Below are positions 41,860 to 49,847 of a DNA stretch of 64,000 nt, piece by piece; position 1 is the first letter of the stretch; every line of letters begins with the position of its first letter. The DNA is from Mycobacterium sp. ITM-2016-00318 (GTDB lineage Bacteria; Actinomycetota; Actinomycetes; Mycobacteriales; Mycobacteriaceae), in the NCBI RefSeq assembly GCF_002968285.2, contig NZ_CP134400.1:248001-312000 (forward strand), written 5' to 3'. The notes beneath the pieces are model-generated. The model did not search any database and was not told the origin of the DNA. It worked only from the letters and a program-made list of their open reading frames with translations. The translations under genes and the position numbers were made by a program.

Positions 41860-41933
41860 GACTCAAAGCTACCGCCGGGTAGGGTATCGGTGCCCTGCTC
41901 TGTGAGGGTTGCCAGAGGTGCCTTACCGAAGCC

Positions 41934-42620
41934 TCAGACGGCAGGCGCGTAGGTGGGCTCTCGCCGCTTGATGAAGGCGATCACCCCGTATGTCACGGGC
42001 AGCAGGAGGACCTCGACGGCGGTCTTGTACAGCCAGCCGAGCGCCGTGTAGACCACGAAATCGGTGAAGCTGGTGATCCCTATCGCGCTGGCGGCGATGC
42101 TGCAGAACACCAGGGTGTCGCCGAGTTGGCCCGCGAACGTCGATCCCACCAGGCGCGCCCACAGGTGCCTCTCCTTGGTGCGCTCCTTGATCAACACGAC
42201 CACCCAGGCGTTGATCGTCTGGCCGACGATGAAGCCCGCCAGCCCCGCCACGATCAGCTGGGTGTAGGCGCCGACAATGTTCTCGAAGTGCTCCTGATTG
42301 GTGTAGAAGTCCGCGGCAGGCAGGTACACGGTTACCCAGAACGCCGCCGCGGCAAGGGCATTCATGGCGAAACCGAGGAAGATGACCCGCCGCGCCGCCG
42401 TGAAGCCGTAGACCTCGCTCAGCACGTCACCGATGACATAGGTGAGCGGGAAGACGATGAATCCGCCGTCGGTGATGATCGGGCCGAACGCCACACCCTT
42501 CGTCGCTGTCACGTTCGATATGATCACCAGGGCGGTGAACACCGCCGCGAGTACCGGGTAATACGCCGAACCCACCTGCGCGAAGGCCGCGCGCTGCTCG
42601 GTGGAGATCTGCTCAGGCAC
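41934..42620 (-). CDS. YhhQ/VUT-family queuosine-precursor-type transporter
   Basis: A 228-residue protein with about six helices. The family signatures are VIISNVTATKGV near the start, PLTYVIGDVLSEVYGF in the middle, and LVGSTFAGQLGDTLVFC later. Relatives import queuine or preQ precursors for tRNA modification. I saw no preQ1 riboswitch in the 44-base space upstream, where the FecB-like gene ends. The true substrate is inferred from family only. Confidence 0.8.
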   Translation of the reverse strand: MPEQISTEQRAAFAQVGSAYYPVLAAVFTALVIISNVTATKGVAFGPIITDGGFIVFPLTYVIGDVLSEVYGFTAARRVIFLGFAMNALAAAAFWVTVYLPAADFYTNQEHFENIVGAYTQLIVAGLAGFIVGQTINAWVVVLIKERTKERHLWARLVGSTFAGQLGDTLVFCSIAASAIGITSFTDFVVYTALGWLYKTAVEVLLLPVTYGVIAFIKRREPTYAPAV

Positions 42621-42664
42621 TTTTCGCTCCTCGCGTGCGCGACGTCAACCCGGCTATCAAACTC

Positions 42665-43621
42665 TCAGCCGAGCACCTTCGCCAAAGCGGGTGGCAGTTG
42701 GTCGGCGATCACGGGATAGGACAGTGGCGACCCGAACGCGATAGCACCTGTGAGGTCCTTGCCGGTGAAGAGGTTTCGCTTGGCGGTGGTTGCGGTCAGC
42801 GCGGCGATGGTCGGGTCGGCCAGCAGCACGGCCTGCTGGTCGTCGTTCTCGGTCGTCCAGATCAGCACGTCGGCGGTGTGGAGAACCGACTCCATCCTGT
42901 CGCGCGTGATCACAGTGCCGCCGGTGTCGGGAAGCGTGAAGCCCATCTGTGTCAGGAAGTCGCTGCGCCAACTCGGCGTCACCACGTGGACCGCGTCGTC
43001 GACCAACGCGCCTTCCAGCAGCAGCGCTTTCCTGCCTGCGAACTGCGGGTTGCTCTTGCCGATCTCGATGAACTTGTCCTCGATGCTCTTGACCTGGCCC
43101 GCCATGTCGTCGAACTTGAACACCGCCTGGCTGACCGCCGCGGCCTGGCTCTTCCACGGCTCGAAGAAGGCGTCCTGGCCGGATTGTGCGATCGTCGGCG
43201 CGATCTCAGACAGCCTCTTGTAGGTGTCCTCGTCGAGGCCTGCGTTGGTCGCGACGATGAGGTCGGGCTTGAGCGTTCCGATCCGCTCGAGCTGGATTCC
43301 GTTGGCGAGGTCGAGCACCTCTGGCTGCGCCCCGCCGAGCCTGCCCAACGCCCAGGGCCACACACCGAACGGCTGATCACCGAACCAGGTGGTGATCGCG
43401 ATCGGAACGACGCCGACGGCCAGTAGGTCGTCCTGTTCGGTGTAACCCGCGCTCACCACCCGCTTCGGCGGGGCTGGCACCTTCGTCTCACCGAATATGT
43501 GCTTGACCGTGACGGACCCGTCGTCGGAAACCGCACCGGGTTTCTCCGGGCTGCACGCGGCGGTGACGGCGACGGTTGCGGCCATCGCCAGGAAACTTCG
43601 CCGCGACGAGACCTTGCGCAC
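42665..43621 (-). CDS. fecB2: Tat-exported FecB-type iron-siderophore binding lipoprotein (Rv0265c-like)
   Basis: 318 residues. The N-terminus has a clear twin-arginine motif SSRRSFLA and then AVTAAC, a slightly atypical lipobox, so the mature protein is probably anchored by Cys. The periplasmic-binding domain follows: PAPPKRVVSAGYTEQDDLLAVG, TLKPDLIVATNAG, IAPTIAQSG and DVLIWTT. It is close to Rv0265c (FecB2). Such proteins capture ferric siderophores or haem for an ABC transporter, whose genes are not in the window. I saw no clear IdeR box upstream. Confidence 0.88.
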   Translation of the reverse strand: MRKVSSRRSFLAMAATVAVTAACSPEKPGAVSDDGSVTVKHIFGETKVPAPPKRVVSAGYTEQDDLLAVGVVPIAITTWFGDQPFGVWPWALGRLGGAQPEVLDLANGIQLERIGTLKPDLIVATNAGLDEDTYKRLSEIAPTIAQSGQDAFFEPWKSQAAAVSQAVFKFDDMAGQVKSIEDKFIEIGKSNPQFAGRKALLLEGALVDDAVHVVTPSWRSDFLTQMGFTLPDTGGTVITRDRMESVLHTADVLIWTTENDDQQAVLLADPTIAALTATTAKRNLFTGKDLTGAIAFGSPLSYPVIADQLPPALAKVLG

Positions 43622-43650
43622 ACCGCGAGCGTAACTCCAGAACCAGCTAA

Positions 43651-44259
43651 CTAGCGCGAGGTGAGATCAGCGAGCCCGCGCAACAGCACGTCGAGGCCGA
43701 ACTCGAAAGCATCGTCGGCTCTGACGGGTTTCGGCCCGCCGGTGGCCAGCGCGGCGGCCAGTTCGGGCCCCACCTCGGCGCCGGCCTCCCATGGCTCGAC
43801 GGGCGCGGCGAGATCCAGCGCGGAGCCCAGCACGAAGCAGTCCATCAGCGTGATGGCACGCAGGATGTCGGCGCCCGTGAAGCCCGCCCGCTGCAACGTC
43901 GTTGCCAGCGCGTTGTACATGGTGAACGCGTGGCTGCTGTTCACCGCGTGCGCGGTCAGCAGCGGGATCAGCCGCGGATAGCGTGCGTAGCTGCGGCGGT
44001 AGGACCGCATGATTCCGGCGACGGTTTCCGTCCACGGCAGATCCGCGTCTGCGGGCAGCACGACCTCCGACATCGCACGTTCCCGGAGGAGTTCGACGAT
44101 CTGCTCTCGACCCGAAACATGGTTGTACAGGGACGACGGGCTGACCTTCAGCGTGCGGGCGAGCTCGGGGATCGTGAAGCCGCCCGTCGCGCTGACCAGA
44201 TCCATTGCCGCGCTTGCAATGAGATCGGTCGACAGCAAGGGCACAGGTGGCCGTCCCAT
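43651..44259 (-). CDS. TetR-family regulator
   Basis: 202 residues. The N-terminal helix-turn-helix is TIPELARTLKVSPSSLYNHV; the C-terminal ligand domain resembles TetR_C of the tetracycline-type group (YARYPRLIPLLTAH, then AGFTGADILRAI). The ATG at 44259 lies 11 bases after a 7-5-7 palindrome, so the mRNA may be leaderless and the gene is probably autoregulated. The same palindrome occurs before the nitrilase operon at 47174. The upstream neighbour, the CsbD-like gene, is divergent. Confidence 0.85.
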   Translation of the reverse strand: MGRPPVPLLSTDLIASAAMDLVSATGGFTIPELARTLKVSPSSLYNHVSGREQIVELLRERAMSEVVLPADADLPWTETVAGIMRSYRRSYARYPRLIPLLTAHAVNSSHAFTMYNALATTLQRAGFTGADILRAITLMDCFVLGSALDLAAPVEPWEAGAEVGPELAAALATGGPKPVRADDAFEFGLDVLLRGLADLTSR

Positions 44260-44270
44260 GTGCCCACAAT

Positions 44271-44289
44271 AAACGAACGTGATTCGTTT
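44271..44289. promoter_or_regulatory. TetR operator candidate (copy 1)
   Basis: AAACGAA-CGTGA-TTCGTTT, a perfect 7-bp inverted repeat with a 5-base spacer, preceded by CACAAT. It lies between the tetR gene and the divergent CsbD-like gene. A second copy with the same spacer length is at 47174-47194. Confidence 0.7.
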
Positions 44290-44332
44290 CGGCACGTGTT
44301 TGATCATGCGGCCCAGTGGAAACCAGGCTTCC

Positions 44333-44899
44333 ATGACAGAGCACGAGAAGGCCGATCAGGCCCGTAAAGGGTTGGTCGATTCGGTCAAGGGCAAGGCCAA
44401 AGAGGTCGTCGGCGCCGTCATCAAGAGCGACGAGTTGACCGCGCAGGGCCAGGTCGAACAGGCGCAGGCCAAGCAGCGCAAGGAGGCGAACCGGCTGGAG
44501 TCGGTCGCCGACGCGGAGACCGCAGAGGCGCAGGAGCAGCGCGCAGAGGCGACGTCGCAGGCCGCCGACGCGCGAGTGGAGGCGAGCCAGGAAGCCAGGG
44601 CCCGTGAAGACGCGATCCGCAGCGATCAGGAGGCGCAGAAACAGCATGCAGCGGAAGCCGGAGCGCGCGACGCCGCCCTCGGCCAGCAGCAAGCGGAGGG
44701 CAAGGCACAGCGCCAGCAGGCTGTGGCCAATGCCGAGGAAAACAGGGAAGTGAACGCAGCGCAGGCCGAAGTCGCAGAAGCGCTCGACGACCGTGAGCAG
44801 GCGGTGCATGAATCTGCCGCCGCGCGAGCGGAGGCTGACCGCATCAGGCGCCAGGCCGACTCCCTGTCCGACGCCGCCGATGTTCCCCCGGATCGTTGA
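44333..44899 (+). CDS. CsbD-like domain protein with long helical tail
   Basis: 188 residues. Residues about 8-50 match the CsbD stress-protein domain (SVKGKAKEVVGAVIKSDELT, then GQVEQAQAKQRKEAN). The rest is Ala-, Glu- and Gln-rich with heptads, predicting a long coiled coil. CsbD proteins are general-stress products of unknown mechanism. ATG at 44333. It starts a run of unusual helical proteins (44333-47088) and is divergent from tetR across operator copy 1. Confidence 0.75.
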   Translation: MTEHEKADQARKGLVDSVKGKAKEVVGAVIKSDELTAQGQVEQAQAKQRKEANRLESVADAETAEAQEQRAEATSQAADARVEASQEARAREDAIRSDQEAQKQHAAEAGARDAALGQQQAEGKAQRQQAVANAEENREVNAAQAEVAEALDDREQAVHESAAARAEADRIRRQADSLSDAADVPPDR

Positions 44900-44912
44900 G
44901 GAGACCAAACCG

Positions 44913-45554
44913 ATGAGAATCACCGATGTTCCGTTCGCCGTACTGCGCTTGCAGTATCAGCTCGCTCGAGCGCCTCTGCAGCTGCTCGAGGAGCGCGTGG
45001 TCGGCCGACTCGATGCAGAGGCGCCTGCGCGACTGCTCTATGAGCGGTCGGTCGGCAGGCTCGACGTCGCCGTCGGCGCCGTGCTGGGTGCACCAGAGGT
45101 TCAGCGCCGCGGGGCGGCACTGATCGAGCGAAGTGAGGCGCTGCACCGCGCGGCCGTGCTCGACGAGGCTGCCGAAAGAGCAGTCGACGAAGCGGAGACC
45201 GACCTCGAAGACGCTCAGGTCGCGGCGAATGTCGTCCGCGAGAAGGCGCACGCCGACAAGATCGACGAAGTCACCCAGGCCCGTGCCGCCGCCGCGCACG
45301 AAAAGGTCGCGGCGATCAACGAAGCCGAGAAGCGAGTCGACAAGGCGAAGAAGCAAACTGACAAGGCCGCCGCGCAGCGCAAAGAAGCAGTGGAGGCGGC
45401 GAAGCGCGATAAGCAGGATCGGGCCGACGCCGCTGCGCAAAGCGTGACCGCGGTGGCCGAGGCGAAACTGGACGACGCCGACGAGAAGCGCGCCGCAGCT
45501 GCGACTGAGAAGGCCGTGGCGGATCGGACCGAGCGATTGGCCGATGATGGCTGA
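44913..45554 (+). CDS. Coiled-coil protein of unknown function
   Basis: 213 residues. Residues about 1-55 are mixed and may form a helical or membrane-facing part (FAVLRLQYQLARAPLQLLEE). From about 70 to the end it is a long charged coiled coil rich in Ala, Glu, Lys and Asp (repeats such as AEKRVDKAKKQTDKAAAQRK). GAGGAG precedes the ATG at 44913. It lies 13 bases after the CsbD-like gene and overlaps the next start, so the three are likely one operon. No enzyme motif is visible. Confidence 0.7.
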   Translation: MRITDVPFAVLRLQYQLARAPLQLLEERVVGRLDAEAPARLLYERSVGRLDVAVGAVLGAPEVQRRGAALIERSEALHRAAVLDEAAERAVDEAETDLEDAQVAANVVREKAHADKIDEVTQARAAAAHEKVAAINEAEKRVDKAKKQTDKAAAQRKEAVEAAKRDKQDRADAAAQSVTAVAEAKLDDADEKRAAAATEKAVADRTERLADDG

Positions 45555-45891
45555 CGCGGGCGAGATCGTCGGCCGCGTCGTCCGGGCCACTCGAGCGGTC
45601 GGCGAGCGCGCCGCTGAGCGGGTGGGCCTGACCAAGCAGGGCCGCGAGAAGCCGAAGACGCCCGCCAAGAAGACGCCCGCCAAGAAGGCGGCCACCGAGA
45701 AGGTCGCCGCTGCGAAAAAGGCCGCGCCGGCGAAAAGGGGATCACCGGCGAAGGCGGCGAAGAAGGCAGCCACGCCGGCGAAGAAGGGTGCGGTGAAGGA
45801 ACCGTCGGCCAAGGTCGAGGCGGCGAATCCCGCGAAGAAACCCGCGAAGAAGGCCGCGAAGAAGCAACCGCCGCGCCGGGCCACGCCCTAG
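45544..45891 (+). CDS. Lys/Ala/Pro-rich, histone-tail-like basic protein
   Basis: 115 residues, very basic. After a short N-terminal part (GEIVGRVVRATRAVGERAAE) the protein is low complexity, with five PAKK units plus related PAKR/PAKA sequences, like histone H1 tails and the C-terminal tail of mycobacterial HupB. There is no HU fold. Such tails bind nucleic acid. ATG codons at 45544 and 45547 overlap the preceding stop, so translation is coupled to the coiled-coil gene. Confidence 0.7.
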   Translation: MMADAGEIVGRVVRATRAVGERAAERVGLTKQGREKPKTPAKKTPAKKAATEKVAAAKKAAPAKRGSPAKAAKKAATPAKKGAVKEPSAKVEAANPAKKPAKKAAKKQPPRRATP

Positions 45892-46037
45892 CTTCGACGT
45901 TTTCCGGGATTGCATTAAACCGTTCACCTGATGCTGTTCGGCGCTCGGAATGCTTGTGTTGGGAACCGTTTTGGCTCGTACCGGCATCGTCGCGCACTGC
46001 CTGAGCACCATGAGTGACGCATCCGACAAATTGGGCG

Positions 46038-46063
46038 GTTTAGCCTTCGCGGAGCGGCGGGTA
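46038..46063 (+). promoter_or_regulatory. SigF-type promoter of the ferritin-like gene
   Basis: GTTT (46038-46041), 17 bases, GGGTA (46059-46063), matching the mycobacterial SigF consensus GTTT-N15-17-GGGTA. The ATG at 46126 is 62 bases downstream. This fits a stationary-phase or stress gene. Confidence 0.55.
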
Positions 46064-46125
46064 GCCGGACTGTGGTGCACCTCGCGCCGACAAAATCGAA
46101 GTCAACGCTGGGGGAGAAAGACGTT

Positions 46126-47088
46126 ATGACAACACCCGATACAACTACTCTGCTGGCACAACTGCGTGCCGTTCTCGATTTGACGAACACCGAGGTCCAG
46201 GTCGCCGAGACGCGCGTCACCCAGGCACGCACCGAGGCCGTGCAACGCGAACTGACCCAGAACGCCGCGAACGGGCGTGATCGCGCTGAGGCCATCGAGT
46301 CGGCGATCCGCGAACTCGGCGGCTATCCCGATGTCGTCGGCCCCTTCATCGGTCGCGCGGCGGCCGCGGTCAAGGCGCTTACCGAGCAGGCGCAGCCTTT
46401 CGACGAGGCGCTGCTGGGCGATCTCGCGCTCGAACATCAACTGCTCGACCGAGCCCGCTACATCAAGGCGCTTTCGGTCGCGGTAAATCACAAGGAGATT
46501 CAGCGCCTTGCGGACCGTCTCATCGAGGCGCACAGCGCGACTGTCGACTGGCTGACCACCGTACTGGCCGAGGACGCTCTCGGCGGCCCGGCCGCGCTGC
46601 GACGCACACCGCTGCAGGCAGCGGCGGGCGCGGCGGTGCGGTTGGCGTACATCCCGATGTCGCTGTCGGCCCGCGGGCTGGACAGGGCCATCGACACCGT
46701 GCGCACCGCTCCTCCGGCCCTCGAGGAGCTGCTCAGCCGTAGTGCCCAGGCCCGCGACGTGGCGCTGAAAACGCTTTCGGCGTCGAGGGACGCCGCGCTG
46801 GAGACCGCCGAACGGGTTGTGCGCGGCGAGGGAGCGCAGGAGGCTGCCGACGCGCTGCACAACGTCCGGGCCGCCACCGGCGTCCTCGATGCCGACGAGC
46901 TGCCCATCGCGGACTACACGGAGCTCAATGTGAGCCAGGCTGTCGCCGCGGTCAAGGACCTCTCCGAGCCGGCCGACATCCGGGTGATCATCGCGTTCGA
47001 AGAGGCGCACAAGAACAGGCACGGCGTCGTCTCGGCGGCGCAGACGCGGTTGGCCGACATCGCCAAGGAGGTCGTCGGCATCAGCTGA
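46126..47088 (+). CDS. Ferritin-like-fold protein of unknown function
   Basis: 320 residues, largely helical. The first 165 residues form two long helix pairs with spaced acidic and His residues (TNTEVQVAETRVTQARTEAV, then DLALEHQLLDRARYIKAL and RLIEAHSATVDWL), like the ferritin/bacterioferritin-type folds. The C-terminal half has more helices and an acidic region ending AFEEAHKNRHGVVSAAQTRL. Metal binding is plausible but not shown. ATG at 46126 with GGGGAGAAAG before it. A SigF-type promoter lies upstream and a strong terminator downstream. Confidence 0.6.
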   Translation: MTTPDTTTLLAQLRAVLDLTNTEVQVAETRVTQARTEAVQRELTQNAANGRDRAEAIESAIRELGGYPDVVGPFIGRAAAAVKALTEQAQPFDEALLGDLALEHQLLDRARYIKALSVAVNHKEIQRLADRLIEAHSATVDWLTTVLAEDALGGPAALRRTPLQAAAGAAVRLAYIPMSLSARGLDRAIDTVRTAPPALEELLSRSAQARDVALKTLSASRDAALETAERVVRGEGAQEAADALHNVRAATGVLDADELPIADYTELNVSQAVAAVKDLSEPADIRVIIAFEEAHKNRHGVVSAAQTRLADIAKEVVGIS

Positions 47089-47104
47089 GCGGTTTGACAA
47101 CGAA

Positions 47105-47140
47105 GTGCCCCGGTGCCTGAGCGCGCCGGGGCATTTCTTT
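47105..47140 (+). terminator. Rho-independent terminator
   Basis: Stem TGCCCCGG / CCGGGGCA (8 bp) with a 12-base loop, then TTTCTTT. It lies 17 bases after the ferritin-like gene stop and separates it from the nitrilase operon. Confidence 0.85.
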
Positions 47141-47173
47141 GTCTTGCCAAAGGGGCGTGCCCGCCAGCACAAT

Positions 47174-47194
47174 AAAACGAAAGACATTCGTTTT
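47174..47194. promoter_or_regulatory. TetR operator candidate (copy 2) before the nitrilase operon
   Basis: AAAACGAA-AGACA-TTCGTTTT, an 8-bp perfect inverted repeat with a 5-base spacer, preceded by CACAAT as in copy 1. It ends 9 bases before the ATG at 47204, so binding would block transcription or translation start. Confidence 0.75.
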
Positions 47195-47203
47195 AGGAGC
47201 GGA

Positions 47204-48187
47204 ATGATCACTCTGACAGCCGCGGCGCCCGCCTCGTTGTCGCGCACCACGGCGACTAATCGCCCGTCCCTACGGGTCGGGTTGGTTCAACACAGGTGGC
47301 GGCCGGACCCCACGGTGTTGACGTCGGTCCTGCGTGGCGCGATCGATCGGGCGGCGGGTGAAGGCGCGCGGATCGTCTTCCTGCCCGAGATCGCCCTGCT
47401 GCGGTATCCGGCAGATGTTCCAGCAGGCCCCGATTCGGGCGCTGCGGCCGAGGATCTGGTTGACGGCCCGACGTTCGCCCTGGCCGCCGACGCGGCGCGG
47501 GCCAACGGAATCTTCGTGCACGCGTCGCTGTACGAGAAGGCGCAGGCCGAGGACGGCCTCGGGTTCAACACCGCCATCCTGGTCTCGCCGTCCGGCGAAC
47601 TGGTGGGTCGCACCCGCAAACTGCACATCCCGATCTCGGCGGGCTACTACGAGGACACCTACTTCCGGGCCGGGACCGCGGACGGCAACCCATACCCGGT
47701 CTACGAGCCCGACGGCCTCGGCGCCCGCATCGGCATGCCGACGTGCTGGGACGAATGGTTCCCCGAAGTCGCCCGCAACTACTCGCTCGGCGGCGCCGAA
47801 ATCGTCGTCTACCCAACGGCGATCGGCTCGGAGCCGAAATTTCCGGCGTTCGACACCCGCCCGTTGTGGCAGCAGGTGATCGTGGCCAACGGCATAAGCA
47901 GCGGGCTCTTCATGGTGGTGCCCAACCGCACCGGCGACGAAGGTGCCCTGTCCTTCTACGGCTCGTCGTTCATCTCCGACCCGTACGGCCGCGTTCTCGT
48001 GGCCGCCCCGCGCGACGAGGAGGCCGTGCTCGTCGCCGATCTCGATCTGGACCAGCGCCGCGACTGGCTCGAGCTGTTCCCCTTCCTGTTGACCCGCAGA
48101 CCGGACACCTATGCCGCCCTGACCGCACCCGTCGACACCGAGCGGCCCTACGGGGCGGGCCACGCCGCGACGGCCGTCATCAAATGA
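47204..48187 (+). CDS. Nitrilase-superfamily amidohydrolase, AguB-like
   Basis: 327 residues. The nitrilase Glu-Lys-Cys triad is visible: E in FLPEIALL, K in RTRKLHIPI, C in GMPTCWDEWFPE. The CWDEWFPE motif is close to N-carbamoylputrescine amidohydrolase (AguB), so a carbamoyl- or amide-bearing amine is a plausible substrate. ATG at 47204 with AGGAG 5 bases upstream. It is the first gene of a three-gene operon with an amidohydrolase and a permease, behind TetR operator copy 2. Confidence 0.82.
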   Translation: MITLTAAAPASLSRTTATNRPSLRVGLVQHRWRPDPTVLTSVLRGAIDRAAGEGARIVFLPEIALLRYPADVPAGPDSGAAAEDLVDGPTFALAADAARANGIFVHASLYEKAQAEDGLGFNTAILVSPSGELVGRTRKLHIPISAGYYEDTYFRAGTADGNPYPVYEPDGLGARIGMPTCWDEWFPEVARNYSLGGAEIVVYPTAIGSEPKFPAFDTRPLWQQVIVANGISSGLFMVVPNRTGDEGALSFYGSSFISDPYGRVLVAAPRDEEAVLVADLDLDQRRDWLELFPFLLTRRPDTYAALTAPVDTERPYGAGHAATAVIK

Positions 48188-48216
48188 CCCTGCGTGAGTA
48201 GGGCTCTCGGCGTAGG

Positions 48217-49836
48217 GTGCCGCTGGTGACCGCGACGATCTTCACCGGTGGCGTGATCTGGACCGGCTCGGGTCCCGTGACCGATGCGCTCCTTGTCACC
48301 GACGGGGTGGTACGCGCGACCGGCGACGAAGCCAGGTCATCGGCGGAAGGCGCCGACGAGATTGATCTCGGTGGCGGCTTCCTGATGCCGTCGTTCGGCG
48401 ACGGGCACGCCCATCCGCTGTACGGCGGCCTCGAGTCCGCGGGCCCGGAGGTCCGGCCGTGTCACACCGTCGATGAGATCGTCTCCGCCGTCAAAGACTT
48501 CGCGATGAAGAATCCCGACGAAGACTGGATCGTCGGCGCGTCATACGAGAGCAGCATGGCGCCCGACGGACTGTTCGACGCCCGCTGGCTCGACGCCGCG
48601 GTGCCCGACCGGCCCGTGGTGCTGCGGGCCTGGGACTACCACACGATGTGGTGCAATTCCGTCGCGCTGGAGCGTGCGGGGATCACAGCGGACACCCAGG
48701 AGCCTGTGCTCGGTGAGATCCCCCGCCGCGAGGATGGTTCGGTGCTCGGCACGCTGCGCGAGTGGGGCGCGATGGACCTCATGAACTCGGTGATGCCGTC
48801 GCACAGCGAAGATGTCAGGGTGGCGGCGCTTGCCACCGCCGCCGACTACTACCTGGCCCGTGGCGTGACCTGGGTGCAGGACGCGTGGGTCGAGCCGGCC
48901 GACCTCGACACCTACATCGCCGCGACCGGAAACGATGCGCTGCGGATGCGGTTCAACCTCGCGTTGTACGCCGACCCGCGCTATTTCGACTCGCAGGTAA
49001 CGGCTTACGCCGATGCGCGCCGCCGCGTCGACGACGCGGGCTCACCGCTTCTGACCGCCCAGACGGTGAAGTTCTTCGCCGACGGGGTCGTGGAGAACGA
49101 GACCGGTGCGCTTCTTGCGCCCTACTGCTCCGGGCTGCACAACCACGGACAACGCAACTGGGAGGGCGACTCGCTGGCCGAGGCGGCCGCCCGTGTCGAC
49201 GAGCAGGGCCTCCAGATCCACATCCACGCGATCGGCGACGCGGCGGTTCGTCAGGCGTTGGACGCGATCTCCTATGTGGTGCACCGCAACGGCCCCCGAG
49301 ACCGTCGTCCGGTGATCGCACACGCCCAACTGGTCGACGACGCCGACCTCGGCCGGTTCGCCGAGCTCGGAGTGATTCCGAACATGCAACCGCTGTGGGC
49401 ACAGCTGGACGCACTGATGACGGTGCTGACGGTACCGCGGCTCGGCGCGCAGCGTGCCGACAAGCAGTACCGGATACGAAGCATCGAAGAGTCCGGCGCC
49501 CCTTTGGCTTTCGGTTCGGACTGGCCGGTGTCGTCGGGCGCACCGTTTGACGGCATCGCGATCGCGGTGTCCCGGCAGACCGAAGACGGCGAGCCCGCGG
49601 GGGGATGGACCCCGGACGAGATCCTGCCGATCGAGCGGGCGCTGTCGGCGTACACGGCCGGCGTGGCCTATCAGGCGTTCGCCGAACACGGCTGGGGCAG
49701 GCTCGTCCCTGGGGCGAGCGCCGATCTGGTCTGGCTGGATCGCGACCCACGTACCACCGCGGCGCTGGAGCTGCCGGCGCTCGACATTCGTGCCACGTAT
49801 CTGCGCGGCGAGCCGGCCTACTCGGCCACGGATTAA
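48217..49836 (+). CDS. YtcJ-like metal-dependent amidohydrolase
   Basis: 539 residues of the Amidohydrolase_3 family. The N-terminal metal site is in MPSFGDGHAHPLYGG; histidines further on (QIHIHAIGDAAV, PVIAHAQLVD) and a late aspartate (AFGSDWPVSS) complete the usual set. The C-terminal ADLVWLDRDP is the family ending. The substrate is unknown; in this operon it may act on the amide or carbamate formed or used by the nitrilase. Start GTG at 48217, or GTG at 48226, which has AGGG at a better distance. Confidence 0.82.
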   Translation: MPLVTATIFTGGVIWTGSGPVTDALLVTDGVVRATGDEARSSAEGADEIDLGGGFLMPSFGDGHAHPLYGGLESAGPEVRPCHTVDEIVSAVKDFAMKNPDEDWIVGASYESSMAPDGLFDARWLDAAVPDRPVVLRAWDYHTMWCNSVALERAGITADTQEPVLGEIPRREDGSVLGTLREWGAMDLMNSVMPSHSEDVRVAALATAADYYLARGVTWVQDAWVEPADLDTYIAATGNDALRMRFNLALYADPRYFDSQVTAYADARRRVDDAGSPLLTAQTVKFFADGVVENETGALLAPYCSGLHNHGQRNWEGDSLAEAAARVDEQGLQIHIHAIGDAAVRQALDAISYVVHRNGPRDRRPVIAHAQLVDDADLGRFAELGVIPNMQPLWAQLDALMTVLTVPRLGAQRADKQYRIRSIEESGAPLAFGSDWPVSSGAPFDGIAIAVSRQTEDGEPAGGWTPDEILPIERALSAYTAGVAYQAFAEHGWGRLVPGASADLVWLDRDPRTTAALELPALDIRATYLRGEPAYSATD

Positions 49837-49847
49837 AGGAGAAGCAC

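Noticed and set aside
41880..41940. An IdeR-type iron box near the FecB-like and transporter genes
   Set aside because: Only weak similarity to the 19-bp consensus and the position is downstream of the transporter stop.
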